64,000 nt of DNA. It comes from CALGFI01 sp963786805 (GTDB lineage Bacteria > Actinomycetota > UBA4738 > HRBIN12). The stretch's first letter is position 1. Every line of letters begins with the position of its first letter. The notes under the pieces are model-generated. The model was not told where the DNA came from and searched no databases. It worked only from the letters and a program-made list of their open reading frames with translations. The stretch spans positions 496,001-560,000 of the forward strand of contig CAWBAK010000004.1 of the NCBI GenBank assembly GCA_963786805.1, written 5' to 3'. This document shows positions 1 to 8,511 of this stretch, one piece after another. Position numbers and translations under genes: made by a program.

Positions 1-1083
1 GCGCTTCGCGAGCTCGGCCGGGTTGCCCTGCGCGGACCCCCAGTGCGTCAGGCCGAGGTCGATCCCCTCGGTGAACTCGCTCAGGTGCAGCTGCGGGCGG
101 TCGCCGAGCGCCTCCTCCAGCGCGACGAGGGCGGGCGGTCCGGGCCACTCGCTCGCGTCGGCGAGCGCACGCCCCTCCTCGAACGCCTGCGCGGCACGGT
201 CGCGCGTCCTCCGCGCCTGCGCGAGGACCGCCCACGAGCCCTTCGGCATCACCTGGGCGGGCGTGGGGAGCTCGTCGAAGAGCAGCGGAGCAAGCGACTC
301 CATGCCCTCGACGTGCAACCCGTCGGCGACCCGCTGGAGCATGTCTCGGAACCGGTCCAGGTGCTTGGGCGCGAGCGCGGCCGCGCGCGCGCGGACCTCC
401 TCGTCGACGATCAGCTCGCGGACCGGCGGAACATCGATCCGCTTGACCGGAGCGGTCGAGAGCTGCGAGGAGGGCGAGAACTCGCGGAGCGACTCGATCT
501 CGTCGCCCCAGTATTCGAGACGAACCGGCCGGCGCGCCGTCCCGGGGAACACGTCGAGGACCCCGCCGCGGACGGCGAACTCGCCGCGGTGCTCGATCAC
601 GTCGGTGCGGAGGTAGCCGAGGCCGACGAGGCGTTCGGCGAGGACGTCCGGCGGGAGCTCGTCGCCGGCGACGAGCTCGACGGGCGGCGCCGCGCCGAGC
701 GTCGGCGGAAGCCCGTGCATCGCCGCGAGCCCGGTCGTGACGAGGACGAAGGGCCCCGCGGCGCCCCGGAGCCGGCGGACGGCGTCCGCCCGTCGAGCGG
801 CGACCTCCGGCGACGGGCTGATCCCCTCGTACGGCAGGGCCTCCCACGGCGGGAGGTAGGCGACGCGGTCGGCGCCGAGCCACGCCTTCGCCCCGCGAAC
901 GAGGGTCTCCGCCTCTCGTGGACCGGCGGCGACCACCATGACCGGCGCATCGAGCGCCCGAGCGAGCGCCGACACCACGAAATCCTCGGCGGCGTCGGCC
1001 CTGGCCAGGACCGGCCGGGCGCGCTCGGTCAGCAGACGCTCGAAGGCGTCCGAGCCGATCAGCGTGTCGAGCAGCCGTTCCAG
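1..1083 (-). CDS. mfd: Transcription-repair coupling factor Mfd, N-terminal part (cut by window edge)
   Basis: Mfd removes RNA polymerase stalled at DNA lesions and recruits the UvrABC excision machinery. The 361 visible codons correspond to the UvrB-homology and linker part: YLPPWEALPYE, then RGEFAVRGGVLDVFP followed by LEYWGDEIESLREF, all typical of Mfd. The helicase half lies beyond base 1. The position downstream of pth matches the usual actinobacterial order. No ATG, GTG or TTG occurs in frame before the conserved N-terminus. The end given is a CTG (LERLLDTLIGSDAFERLL), with ATT and ATC just upstream as alternatives. A TACAAT hexamer at 1145-1150 (minus strand) may be its -10 element. 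Identity is certain; the start is not. Confidence 0.9.
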   Translation of the reverse strand, partial: MERLLDTLIGSDAFERLLTERARPVLARADAAEDFVVSALARALDAPVMVVAAGPREAETLVRGAKAWLGADRVAYLPPWEALPYEGISPSPEVAARRADAVRRLRGAAGPFVLVTTGLAAMHGLPPTLGAAPPVELVAGDELPPDVLAERLVGLGYLRTDVIEHRGEFAVRGGVLDVFPGTARRPVRLEYWGDEIESLREFSPSSQLSTAPVKRIDVPPVRELIVDEEVRARAAALAPKHLDRFRDMLQRVADGLHVEGMESLAPLLFDELPTPAQVMPKGSWAVLAQARRTRDRAAQAFEEGRALADASEWPGPPALVALEEALGDRPQLHLSEFTEGIDLGLTHWGSAQGNPAELAKR

Positions 1084-1182
1084 AATGTCGATCCCGTCCC
1101 GTACAGCACGAAGAGACCGGGTTCGGCGAACCAGGCCTATCCCGATTGTAGAGCGCCTCGAAGGCGCCGAATGCCCGAGGGT

Positions 1183-3640
1183 TCAGACGAGCGACTCGAG
1201 GGCGAGCGAAACCGCGGCGTCCGGCGTCAGCCTCCGGCCTGCATCCCATCCGAGCGCGAATGTGGAGTCGTCGAGCTCCCTGCGGACCCTTGTGAGCGTC
1301 CGCTGGATCTCTGAACTCAGCCACGGACGCACGCTCATGCCGATCTCCTCGCGCAGAGCTTCCGAGCCCCCCAGTAGCCGTACTGCCACATCCGGCTGTC
1401 CCATCAGGGCGGTGATGTCTGCGCAGCGACAGAGCTCGATCGCGATCCCGCCGAGATCACCAAGATCTCGGTACAAGCGAACCGACTCCGCCGCGAGCGA
1501 GACGGCGTCCTCGACTCGGCCTTCGTCCGCCGCGTACGACGAAAGTGCACCGAGCGTGGTCGCCATGATCGGCGCGTTGCCGAGCGCACGGGCTCGAGCG
1601 AGGTTCTCCTCGTGGGTCGCCCGGGCGCGCGTTCGATCACCCAGCGTGTCGTACATCCACGCGATCAGGCGAGTGGCCAAGAACCAGTGGTGCCGATCGC
1701 CGAGCTCGCGAAACGCGTCCGCGGCCTCTTCGAACAACCGCCTCGCCATTTCAGGTTCCTCTTGATCCGCGGCGGCGTGACCCAACAGGAGGAGCGAGTA
1801 CCCGGCGCCCCACCGATCCCCGAGCGATCGATGGAGCGCAAGCGCTTCGTCGCCCCAGCGTTGCACGCTCGCGGCGTCACCGGTATCGATCGCGAGGTCC
1901 GCGGCGCCGAGGAGTGCCCTCGCTCGAGCCGCCGTCGGACGGTCATCGGCCCTGAGCGCGTCCTCGACGCGACGCCGGCCTTCGACGAGATGGAATCGCA
2001 TGGACCAGAACATCGACGCCGCTCCCGCCAGGCGCAGGACGAGCTCGGTCGCTCCGGAGGACTCGAGCACGTCGAGGGCCGTCCGCAGGTTGTCGTGCTC
2101 ACGCTCGAGCCGGTCCAGCCAGTCCTTGGACTCCTCGCGCAGGTGCGGCGCCGCCTCCTCGGCAAGGGACAAGAAGTGCTCGGCGTAGGAACGCCGCCAC
2201 CCATCAGCTTCACCCGATGCGTCGAGCCGCTCGATCGCGTACTCGCGGATCGTCTCGAGCATCCAGAACCGGTCCTCGGTGCGACGGAGCAGGCTCTTGT
2301 CGACGAGCGACTGCAGCACGTCGAGGTCGGCGTCGACGACCTCCTCGGCCGACTCGAGCGTGCACCCGCCGGCGAATACTGCGAGGCGCGCGAACAGCCT
2401 CCGCTCCCCGTCGTCGAGCAGCTCGTGCGACCACTCGATCGCGGCTCGCAGCGTCTTCTGCCGGGGGTCGGCGTCGCGCCCTCCCTTCAACACGTCGAGG
2501 CGGCCAGAGAGCCGCTCGAGGATCTTCGCCGGCGAGAGCACTCTCGCCCTCGCGGCGGCGAGCTCGAGGGCGAGGGGAAGGTTGTCGAGGGCCTGGCAGA
2601 GCTGCGTGGACGATTTCGTTCGGCTCGGTCCGCGCACGGGCACAGAACAGTTCGACAGCCTCGGGATCGGCGAGCGGCACCACGGCGTACTCGACCTCAC
2701 CTCGCACGCGAAGGAGCTCGCGGCTCGTGACGAGCACCTTCAGGTGCGGGCAGGACTCCACGAGGGACACGAGCTCGGGTGCCGAGTCGATGACCTGCTC
2801 GAGGTTGTCGAGCAGGAGGAGGAGCTCGCGCTCGCCGATGTGCTCGGCGAGGCCGTCCCTCGCGCCGAGCGTCTGCGCGACCGCGTCGACGACGAGCGCC
2901 GGATCGCGCAGAGGCGCCAGGCCGACCCAGAAGACGCCCGCCTTGAACTCGGGGACGAGCGCGGCGGCCGCCTCGATCGCGAGCCGGGTCTTGCCCGAAC
3001 CTCCCGGTCCCGTGAGCGTGAGCAGGCGGGCGCCGTCCCGGAGCATCGACACGACCTCCCCAACCTCCCGGTCCCTGCCGACGAACGAGCTCGCCGGCCG
3101 TGGCAAGTTCGTGTTCGAGATGGTCTTGAGTGGCGGAAAGCGCTCGGCGCCGAGCTGGAAGATGGCTACCGGCTCGTCGAAGTCCTTCAGTCGATGTTCG
3201 CCGAGATCGGTGACCTCGCCGAGGACAAGATCGCGAGTCGCCTTCGAGAGGAGGACCTGGCCTCCGTGGCCGGCCGAGGCGATGCGCGCGCCGAGGTGAA
3301 CGTCCTCGCCGACGTACCCTTCGGGCGACACGTGCGGCGTGCCCGTGTGCAGCCCCACACGGACGCGGATGGGTCCGTCGGCGAGCCCATCCAGCGCCTC
3401 GCGTGCCGCCTCGAGCGCGCCGGTCGCCGTCGCGAACGCGACGAAGAAGGCGTCGCCCTGCGTGTCGACCTCCACGCCGCCGTGACGTTCGAAGGCCGAG
3501 CGCAGGACGCGGCGGTGCTCGTTCAGGACGTCCGCGTACCGATCCGCGCCGAGCTCGTGCAGGATCTTCGTCGAGCCCTCGACGTCGGTGAAGACGAAGG
3601 TGACCGTCCCGGACGGGAGATCGCGGCGCACGGACGCCAT
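1183..3640 (-). CDS. Class III nucleotidyl cyclase / NB-ARC-type ATPase / TPR regulator, frameshifted
   Basis: A three-part signalling protein. Residues about 8-175 form a class III cyclase domain (FVFTDVEGST, DTQGDAFFVAF, RVGLHTGTP, GEDVHLGARIA). Residues about 195-440 form an ATPase with Walker A GPGGSGKTRLA and a LLLLDNLEQV Walker-B-like strand. The rest is TPR-like helical repeats. It resembles the large AfsR/LuxR-type cyclase-ATPase regulators but ends without a recognisable HTH. The reading frame breaks near 2612-2616: the N-terminal part ends in RTEPNE and the next frame continues with LCQALDNLPLALELAAARA. Removing one A from an AAA run joins both into about 818 residues, so a one-base insertion error is likely. 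The start ATG (MASVRRDL) lies 19 bp after pth. Substrate (cAMP or cGMP) and target are unknown. Confidence 0.85.
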
Positions 3641-3659
3641 GATGCGCCGATGGGTCGCG

Positions 3660-4241
3660 CTAGGCGCGCGGCCCCGAACGGTTGTATCGGTCCTGCGTCG
3701 CTGGGAGGCCGTCGCGGACGATCGACAGCGTCGCGTCGGCGCCGTCGTCGACGAGTTGCGCGACGTCGGGCTCCTCGCGCTTGGCGAAGTCCTCGAGGAC
3801 CCAGTCGGCGGCGTCCTTGCGACCCGTGGGACGCCCGACACCGAGGCGCACCCGGTAGAACTCGGGCGTCCGCAGCGCGCCGGCGAGCGAGCGCAGACCG
3901 TTGTGTCCCGCCGTCGAGCCGCCGAACTTGACGCGGAGCGCGCCGAACGGGAGGTCGATCTCATCGTGCACGGCGATGAGGTGGTCGGCATCGACGTGGT
4001 GCTTGCGCGCGAGCGATGCGAACGCCGGCCCGTTCTCGTTCATGAACGCATGGGCCTTCGCGAGGACGATGCGCTCGTCCCCCTCTCGGATCTCGCACGC
4101 GTCGACGGGGACGAACCGCACCTTCTTGAAGCGCTCGCCCGAGCGCGAGCAGAGCTCGTCCACGACCATGTAGCCGAGGTTGTGGCGGTTCTTCGCGTAT
4201 CGCGGACCCGGGTTGCCGAGCCCGGCGACGAGCCAGGTCAT
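3660..4241 (-). CDS. pth: Peptidyl-tRNA hydrolase
   Basis: Cleaves the ester bond of peptidyl-tRNAs released by abortive translation, recycling tRNA in the cytoplasm. The 193-residue protein has the family length and motifs: LVAGLGNPGPRYAKNRHNLGY with the catalytic His and the substrate-binding Asn, KAHAFMNENG, VHDEIDLPFG, and GGSTAGHNGLRS. It follows rplY by 12 bp in the same direction, the conserved rplY-pth-mfd arrangement, and is probably cotranscribed with it. The start ATG gives the canonical MTWLVAGLGNPG beginning. Confidence 0.97.
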   Translation of the reverse strand: MTWLVAGLGNPGPRYAKNRHNLGYMVVDELCSRSGERFKKVRFVPVDACEIREGDERIVLAKAHAFMNENGPAFASLARKHHVDADHLIAVHDEIDLPFGALRVKFGGSTAGHNGLRSLAGALRTPEFYRVRLGVGRPTGRKDAADWVLEDFAKREEPDVAQLVDDGADATLSIVRDGLPATQDRYNRSGPRA

Positions 4242-4253
4242 GGCCGTGAGGGC

Positions 4254-4922
4254 TTAGCCCTCGGACTGCTCGGCCGCGTTCTCGGCCTCCTCGCCGGTGG
4301 CGCCCTCGCCCTCTTCCTCGGCGGCCTCGCCCTCGACGCCCTCCGCCGCCTCCTCCTCGGGCTCGATCGCCATCTGTGGCTGCACCGCGGCGATGACGGA
4401 TTCATCGGGGTTCGTGAGGATCGTCACGCCGTCAGGCGCCACGAGGTCGGCGACGCGCAGTGAGTCGCCGATCTCCAGTGATGAAACGTCGACCTCGATC
4501 GCCTCGGGGACGTTCGTCGGCAGACACTCGACGCGGATGTCCCAGAGGTGATGCTCGAGCACGCCCCCGGCCTTCACGCCGGGCGACTCGCCGACCACGC
4601 GGACCGGCACGTCGATCTCGATGTTCTCGTCGCGGCGGACGACGAGGAAGTCGACGTGGATGAAGCGGCCCTTGATGTGATCGCGCTGGACCTCCCGCGG
4701 CATCGCGAGGTGCTCCGTCCCGTCGACGACGAGGTCCACCAGGACGTTCGCCCCGGCGCCCGTGTGGAAGACGTGGAAGAGCTCTTTGGAGTCGACGGAG
4801 AGCGGAAGCGGCGGCATCCCGTGGCCGTAGAGGACGGCGGGCACTCGGCCGGATGCCCGAAGCTTGCGGGCGACGCCCTTGCCGGAGTCTTCCCGCTTCT
4901 CGGCGGCTAGCTTCTGTTCCAT
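4254..4922 (-). CDS. rplY: Large-subunit ribosomal protein bL25, CTC (long) form
   Basis: Binds 5S rRNA in the large ribosomal subunit. The 222-residue protein is the long CTC form: an N-terminal L25 barrel (KREDSGKGVARKLRASGRVPAVLYG), a second beta domain (VDVPVRVVGESPGVKAGGVLEHH) and an acidic, Glu/Ala-rich tail from about residue 185. An upstream in-frame start would add 22 residues. I chose this ATG because AAGGAG lies nine bases before it and the protein then begins exactly where the family does. The acidic tail is common in actinobacterial homologues. Probably cotranscribed with pth. Confidence 0.96.
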   Translation of the reverse strand: MEQKLAAEKREDSGKGVARKLRASGRVPAVLYGHGMPPLPLSVDSKELFHVFHTGAGANVLVDLVVDGTEHLAMPREVQRDHIKGRFIHVDFLVVRRDENIEIDVPVRVVGESPGVKAGGVLEHHLWDIRVECLPTNVPEAIEVDVSSLEIGDSLRVADLVAPDGVTILTNPDESVIAAVQPQMAIEPEEEAAEGVEGEAAEEEGEGATGEEAENAAEQSEG

Positions 4923-5009
4923 CTGGCGGTTCTCCTTCGCGGCTGCCGCTTCGGTGCTCGAGCCCTCGGCCGGGAATGGTACCAACACGCTGCAGCGATG
5001 GACTTCACC

Positions 5010-5026
5010 GACACCCGGCGGGTGTC
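5010..5026 (-). terminator. Short hairpin after the HNH gene
   Basis: A perfect 7-bp inverted repeat (GACACCC/GGGTGTC, 3-base loop) begins eight bases after the stop of the HNH endonuclease gene and lies before the rplY leader. There is no U-tract, so it may be an actinobacterial-type terminator or simply an intergenic hairpin. Confidence 0.4.
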
Positions 5027-5033
5027 TCGTTCG

Positions 5034-6209
5034 TCACCCTGCGGCACTGCCGGTCAGCTCTCGAACGGCGGATCGCCCGACGACGTCGGCATCAGCGGCG
5101 GAGCCCGGTGACGGACCCGCCCGGTAGCGAGCTCCGTTCGGGCGTCGCCACGTCACGCCGCCATCGCGCTCCCGTTCCACAGACCATCCGTACTCGTGGA
5201 CGAGTCGGTGATGGAACGAGCAGATCAACAAGAGGTTGTCGAGATCGGTGCGACCGCCGTGCCGCCACCAGACGATGTGGTGCGCCTCGGTGAATCGCTT
5301 CGCTCCGCATCCGGGGAACCGGCACTCGCGGTCGCGGTAGCGGACCTGGCGGATCATCCACGGAGCGGGATCTCGGGACATCCGTCCGAGCCCGAGGACG
5401 CGCCCGTCGCCATCCTCCACGACGGTCTGGACCCGGCCGTTGCAGAGCAATCGTCGCACCGTCTGCGAGTGGACCACCGGACCGCCCTCGAGCTCGCAGC
5501 CGGCAAGACCCCCCTCCGTCATCCCAAGTCGGGCGTGGACGACCACGGTCGCACGATCGGGCTCGGCGTCGACCGCGATCCGGGCGGAGCAGAGCGCCAC
5601 GAGGGCATCGGCTCTGCGGGCAGGGGCATCGTGATCGCGCTCCTCGTCGGGCATCGTCGGCACGGTCTCGGCCACGCGCTCGAGCGCCCGAGCTACGATC
5701 GCACCCTGCGACGCGGGGAGCTCGGCCTCCAGGCCGAACCGGCGCCCATCGTCGAAGTACCACCACGACGCCGAGCGAGCCTGCTCGGTTTCGCGGACGT
5801 CGTCGATCGAGGGCTTCGTCTCGATGTCGCCGCGATGCCGCACCGTGCCGCACGACACCGCTCGCGCCCATGGGATCAGGCGGCTTTCGGTCTCGGGCGT
5901 CGCGAATCGAGCGAGCTCCACAACCTTGTCGATGCCGAGGTGCCCGGTCTGCAGGGCTTCGGAGATCCGAGGCAGTGCCTCCAGCGCATGGGCGGCGGCG
6001 ATCCATCGCCTCGCCTTCCACTGCGAGATGCCGTAGCGCATGCCGAGCCAGTGCGCGGCGTCTCGAGCTCCTGAGTTCCGCCATGTCTCGAAGCGATCGG
6101 CCGCGGCGACAAGCTGCAGAAACATCAGCTGAGCGCGACCGACGGACGCGTGGGCAGCGTCCAGCTCCATGGCAACCGCTTCGCGGTCCCGGAACGGGGC
6201 GTCGAACAT
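5034..6209 (-). CDS. DUF222 / HNH endonuclease (13E12 repeat-type)
   Basis: A 391-residue protein of the 13E12/DUF222 family. A helical DUF222 region occupies roughly residues 10-300, followed by a C-terminal HNH nuclease with CRFPGC, an HH pair in FTEAHHIVWW, the DLDNLLLIC segment and a final FHHRLVHEYGW. The family is abundant and mobile in actinobacteria; its role is not firmly known, though several mycobacterial members are DNA-damage inducible. Here a perfect LexA palindrome spans the start codon. If that start is too close to the operator, the Met at 6170 (MELDAAHAS) is the alternative. It sits between the rplY operon and the sigma-factor pair, splitting the usual prs-rplY neighbourhood. 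Confidence is high for family, low for function. Confidence 0.88.
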   Translation of the reverse strand: MFDAPFRDREAVAMELDAAHASVGRAQLMFLQLVAAADRFETWRNSGARDAAHWLGMRYGISQWKARRWIAAAHALEALPRISEALQTGHLGIDKVVELARFATPETESRLIPWARAVSCGTVRHRGDIETKPSIDDVRETEQARSASWWYFDDGRRFGLEAELPASQGAIVARALERVAETVPTMPDEERDHDAPARRADALVALCSARIAVDAEPDRATVVVHARLGMTEGGLAGCELEGGPVVHSQTVRRLLCNGRVQTVVEDGDGRVLGLGRMSRDPAPWMIRQVRYRDRECRFPGCGAKRFTEAHHIVWWRHGGRTDLDNLLLICSFHHRLVHEYGWSVERERDGGVTWRRPNGARYRAGPSPGSAADADVVGRSAVRELTGSAAG

Positions 6210-6217
6210 GTGTTCGA
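6202..6217. promoter_or_regulatory. LexA/SOS box
   Basis: TCGAACATGTGTTCGA is a perfect palindrome matching the actinobacterial LexA operator TCGAAC-N4-GTTCGA. It covers the ATG of the DUF222-HNH gene on the minus strand, predicting tight repression until DNA damage. No second operator half is needed to explain it. Confidence 0.85.
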
Positions 6218-6439
6218 GCCTACCGATTCACCGTTCTGGCGTCTGTGAACTGCATCACTTCCGGCAAGGGATCCGTACAAGCGTCGCGCCCCAACGGCGT
6301 TCGTCCGGACGCGCGACGTTCGAGCCGGACGCGTCGCATCACTCTGTCCTTCGACAACCGCCGCGAAGAAACGCCGCACCCACCGCGAGGGAACCGCTCG
6401 CTCGCGCGTCTCCTAGATAGGAGGCGAGCGGAGACCCGT
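6210..6439. other. Divergent intergenic region between HNH gene and sigma factor
   Basis: About 230 bp containing part of the SOS box at its left end and, just upstream of the sigma gene, an imperfect hairpin built on CTCCT-AGAT-AGGAG (about 6411-6424) followed by a GGAG that can serve as ribosome-binding site for the ATG at 6440. No other gene is evident. Confidence 0.4.
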
Positions 6440-6961
6440 ATGGTGAGCGCAGCGGTGACCGAGAGCGAAGAGCGGCGTGCGGGCGGGCTCGAGGACCTGT
6501 ACGAGCGGCACGCGCCGGCAGCGGTGCGGTTGGCGTTCCTGATCACCTCCGACCGGGAACTCTCACGCGACATCGCCCAGGAGGCGTTCGTCCGGGTGGC
6601 CGGCCGCTTCCGTCACCTTCGCGTCCCCGACGCGTTCGACACCTACCTGCGACGGACCGTCGTCAACCTGTGCATGTCGTACTTCCGTCGCCGTCGGCTC
6701 GAGCGAGCGCATCTCGAGCGCGAGGCGGCCTCGCCGTCGCGCGTCCAGGAGCCGCCCGAGCTCGGCGCAAGGGACGAGCTGCGGCGGGCGCTCCAACGGC
6801 TCCCCGCGCGGCAGCGAACGGCGATCGTCCTCCGCTACTACGAGGACCTTTCCGAGGAAGGCGTGGCGTCCGCGATGCGGTGCTCCGTCCCGGCGGCGCG
6901 ATCGCTCGTTTCACGGGGCATGGAGACGCTTCGAACGATCGTGAGGAGTGAGGACCGATGA
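6440..6961 (+). CDS. ECF sigma factor, SigE-like (Streptomyces-type) family
   Basis: A 173-residue extracytoplasmic-function sigma factor. Region 2 is visible as LYERHAPAAVRLAFLIT, DIAQEAFVRVAGRF and FDTYLRRTVVNLCMSYFRRR. Region 4 is ALQRLPARQRTAIVLRYYEDLSEEGVASAM followed by SVPAARSLVSRGMETLR. No SnoaL-type extension is present. The start ATG has GGAG about seven bases upstream. Its stop overlaps the next gene in an ATGA junction, so the two are translationally coupled, the usual layout for a sigma factor and its membrane-anchored regulator. Confidence 0.9.
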   Translation: MVSAAVTESEERRAGGLEDLYERHAPAAVRLAFLITSDRELSRDIAQEAFVRVAGRFRHLRVPDAFDTYLRRTVVNLCMSYFRRRRLERAHLEREAASPSRVQEPPELGARDELRRALQRLPARQRTAIVLRYYEDLSEEGVASAMRCSVPAARSLVSRGMETLRTIVRSEDR

Positions 6962-8508
6962 ACGACCTCGAACGGGACATCCGCGACCTGTTGGACGAAG
7001 AGGTCCGCTCGGCGCCGGCGCCGCACGAGAGGACCGGCGCTCTCCGAAAGACCCGCCGCCGCCAGGGAGCCGTGATCCTCGGCGGCGCACTCGTCGCCGT
7101 CGCACTCGTCGCGGGATCCTTCGCCGGCCTTCGCTTCATCGACCGCGCCGACGACCCGACCTTCGGCGACCAGCCGATCGTCACGACGTCCGTCAACGGC
7201 ATCACGATGTCGCATCCCGAGGGCTGGTACGTGGTCGACCCGGACGAAGCGGGGCTGAACGGATCCGAACCGTCGCCGGACCTCCCCAAGCTGATCCTCG
7301 CCGTCGCCCCGTTCGATCCCGGCGAGCTGTTCGCCTGCCCGGGGATGACGCAAGGGACGCCACACCAGTTCCTCCTGACGATCCAGGAGGCGCCGCGCGC
7401 GCTCAACGGCCCCGCGTCGGCGCCGTGGCCGGTCGAGCTCGAGCCGCTCGAGGTCGGCGCGGCCGAATCCGGCTGCTACCCGGACTGGGGATTCCTGCGT
7501 GCCGCGTGGACGGCCGCAGGCCGGACGTTCGAGGCGCGAGCGGGGTTCGCGCCCGACGTGAGCGACGCAGACCGCGACGCGCTTCTCGTTGCCTTCGCGA
7601 GCCTCACCTTCGACGCGGGAACCGGCGGCGCGACGTCGTTCGTCCTCGCCACGGGGACCACGGACGGCGAGGACTGGGAGCTCATCGCGGGTGCGGGACT
7701 CCTCCCGGCCTCTGGTGAGTCGGGCGGGCTGGAGCTGACGCTGAACGCAGAGAGCGTGAGTGCCGGGATCGGAGGGTTCCAACCATCGAACCCGACGATC
7801 TCGATGGCCCAACAACAGCTCGGGACCGGGGACCAAGCCCAGCGGGTGGTGTTCGGAGCGGTGCCGTCGGAGGCGGTTCGCCTCGGCCTCGAGGTGTCCG
7901 GTGGCGATCCTGTCGCGATCGCGGCCCCGGAGATCCTCGACGTGCCGGACGAGATGGACCGGCGGCTGAACGCCTTCGTCTTCACGCTCCGTCTCGACCA
8001 GACCGGGGTCGTGACGGCCTACGACGCATCGAACGCGGCGATCGCCACCGGCACCGTCGGATCCGACGGCGGTGGCGCGCGCCCGACGCCGGTACCGAAC
8101 GAGGGCATGCTCGAGGACGGACGGCATTTCGGGTTCATCCGCGCGGTGCATCCCACCGAGCGCACGCTCGAGTTCGACCTCGCGTACTGGCTCACCGGAG
8201 ATGAGGCCGATGCCGCCTACCAGGAGGCGACGGGAGACACCGGCCCGGTTCCGAACGACGTCTTCGTGGTGAACGACAACCCACGGTTGCGCGAGCTCGT
8301 GCTCTCGCCCGAGCTCCAGCTTGTGCTGCTCGACTGGAACCGGTGCTGCGACACGTTCTTCGAGGGCGACCTCGAGCTCTTCGCGCAGGCGATCGAGGAG
8401 CAAGGGGACGTCCTGGACGGCGGCGTCGTCTACCGGGGCATCAGCCAATGGTGGATCACCGTCGAGAACGGCGTCGTCACCCGGATCGAGGAGCAGTACG
8501 CGCCGTAG
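6958..8508 (+). CDS. Membrane-anchored protein coupled to the ECF sigma factor (putative anti-sigma/sensor)
   Basis: A 516-residue protein with a 35-40 residue charged N-terminus (MNDLERDIRDLLDEEVRSAP), one transmembrane helix at about residues 39-60 (AVILGGALVAVALVAGSFAGL) and a very large extracytoplasmic part. The N-terminus is the size of a short anti-sigma region, but I see no ZAS His/Cys motif. The ectodomain matches no family I recognise; its last third (FGFIRAVHPTERTLEFDLAYWLTG) resembles extracellular modules seen in other actinobacterial lipoproteins. The ATGA overlap with the sigma gene supports an anti-sigma or surface-sensor role, but this is inference. It converges with prs, the stops being a few bases apart. 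Confidence 0.7.
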   Translation: MNDLERDIRDLLDEEVRSAPAPHERTGALRKTRRRQGAVILGGALVAVALVAGSFAGLRFIDRADDPTFGDQPIVTTSVNGITMSHPEGWYVVDPDEAGLNGSEPSPDLPKLILAVAPFDPGELFACPGMTQGTPHQFLLTIQEAPRALNGPASAPWPVELEPLEVGAAESGCYPDWGFLRAAWTAAGRTFEARAGFAPDVSDADRDALLVAFASLTFDAGTGGATSFVLATGTTDGEDWELIAGAGLLPASGESGGLELTLNAESVSAGIGGFQPSNPTISMAQQQLGTGDQAQRVVFGAVPSEAVRLGLEVSGGDPVAIAAPEILDVPDEMDRRLNAFVFTLRLDQTGVVTAYDASNAAIATGTVGSDGGGARPTPVPNEGMLEDGRHFGFIRAVHPTERTLEFDLAYWLTGDEADAAYQEATGDTGPVPNDVFVVNDNPRLRELVLSPELQLVLLDWNRCCDTFFEGDLELFAQAIEEQGDVLDGGVVYRGISQWWITVENGVVTRIEEQYAP

Positions 8509-8511
8509 TCG

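Noticed and set aside
43..1314. Long open frame on the plus strand across the mfd region
   Set aside because: Arg/Glu-rich translation without motifs, antisense to clear Mfd sequence; an artefact of GC-rich codon use. The same applies to the long plus-strand frames at 10532-12316, 14323-15957 and 16000-18612.
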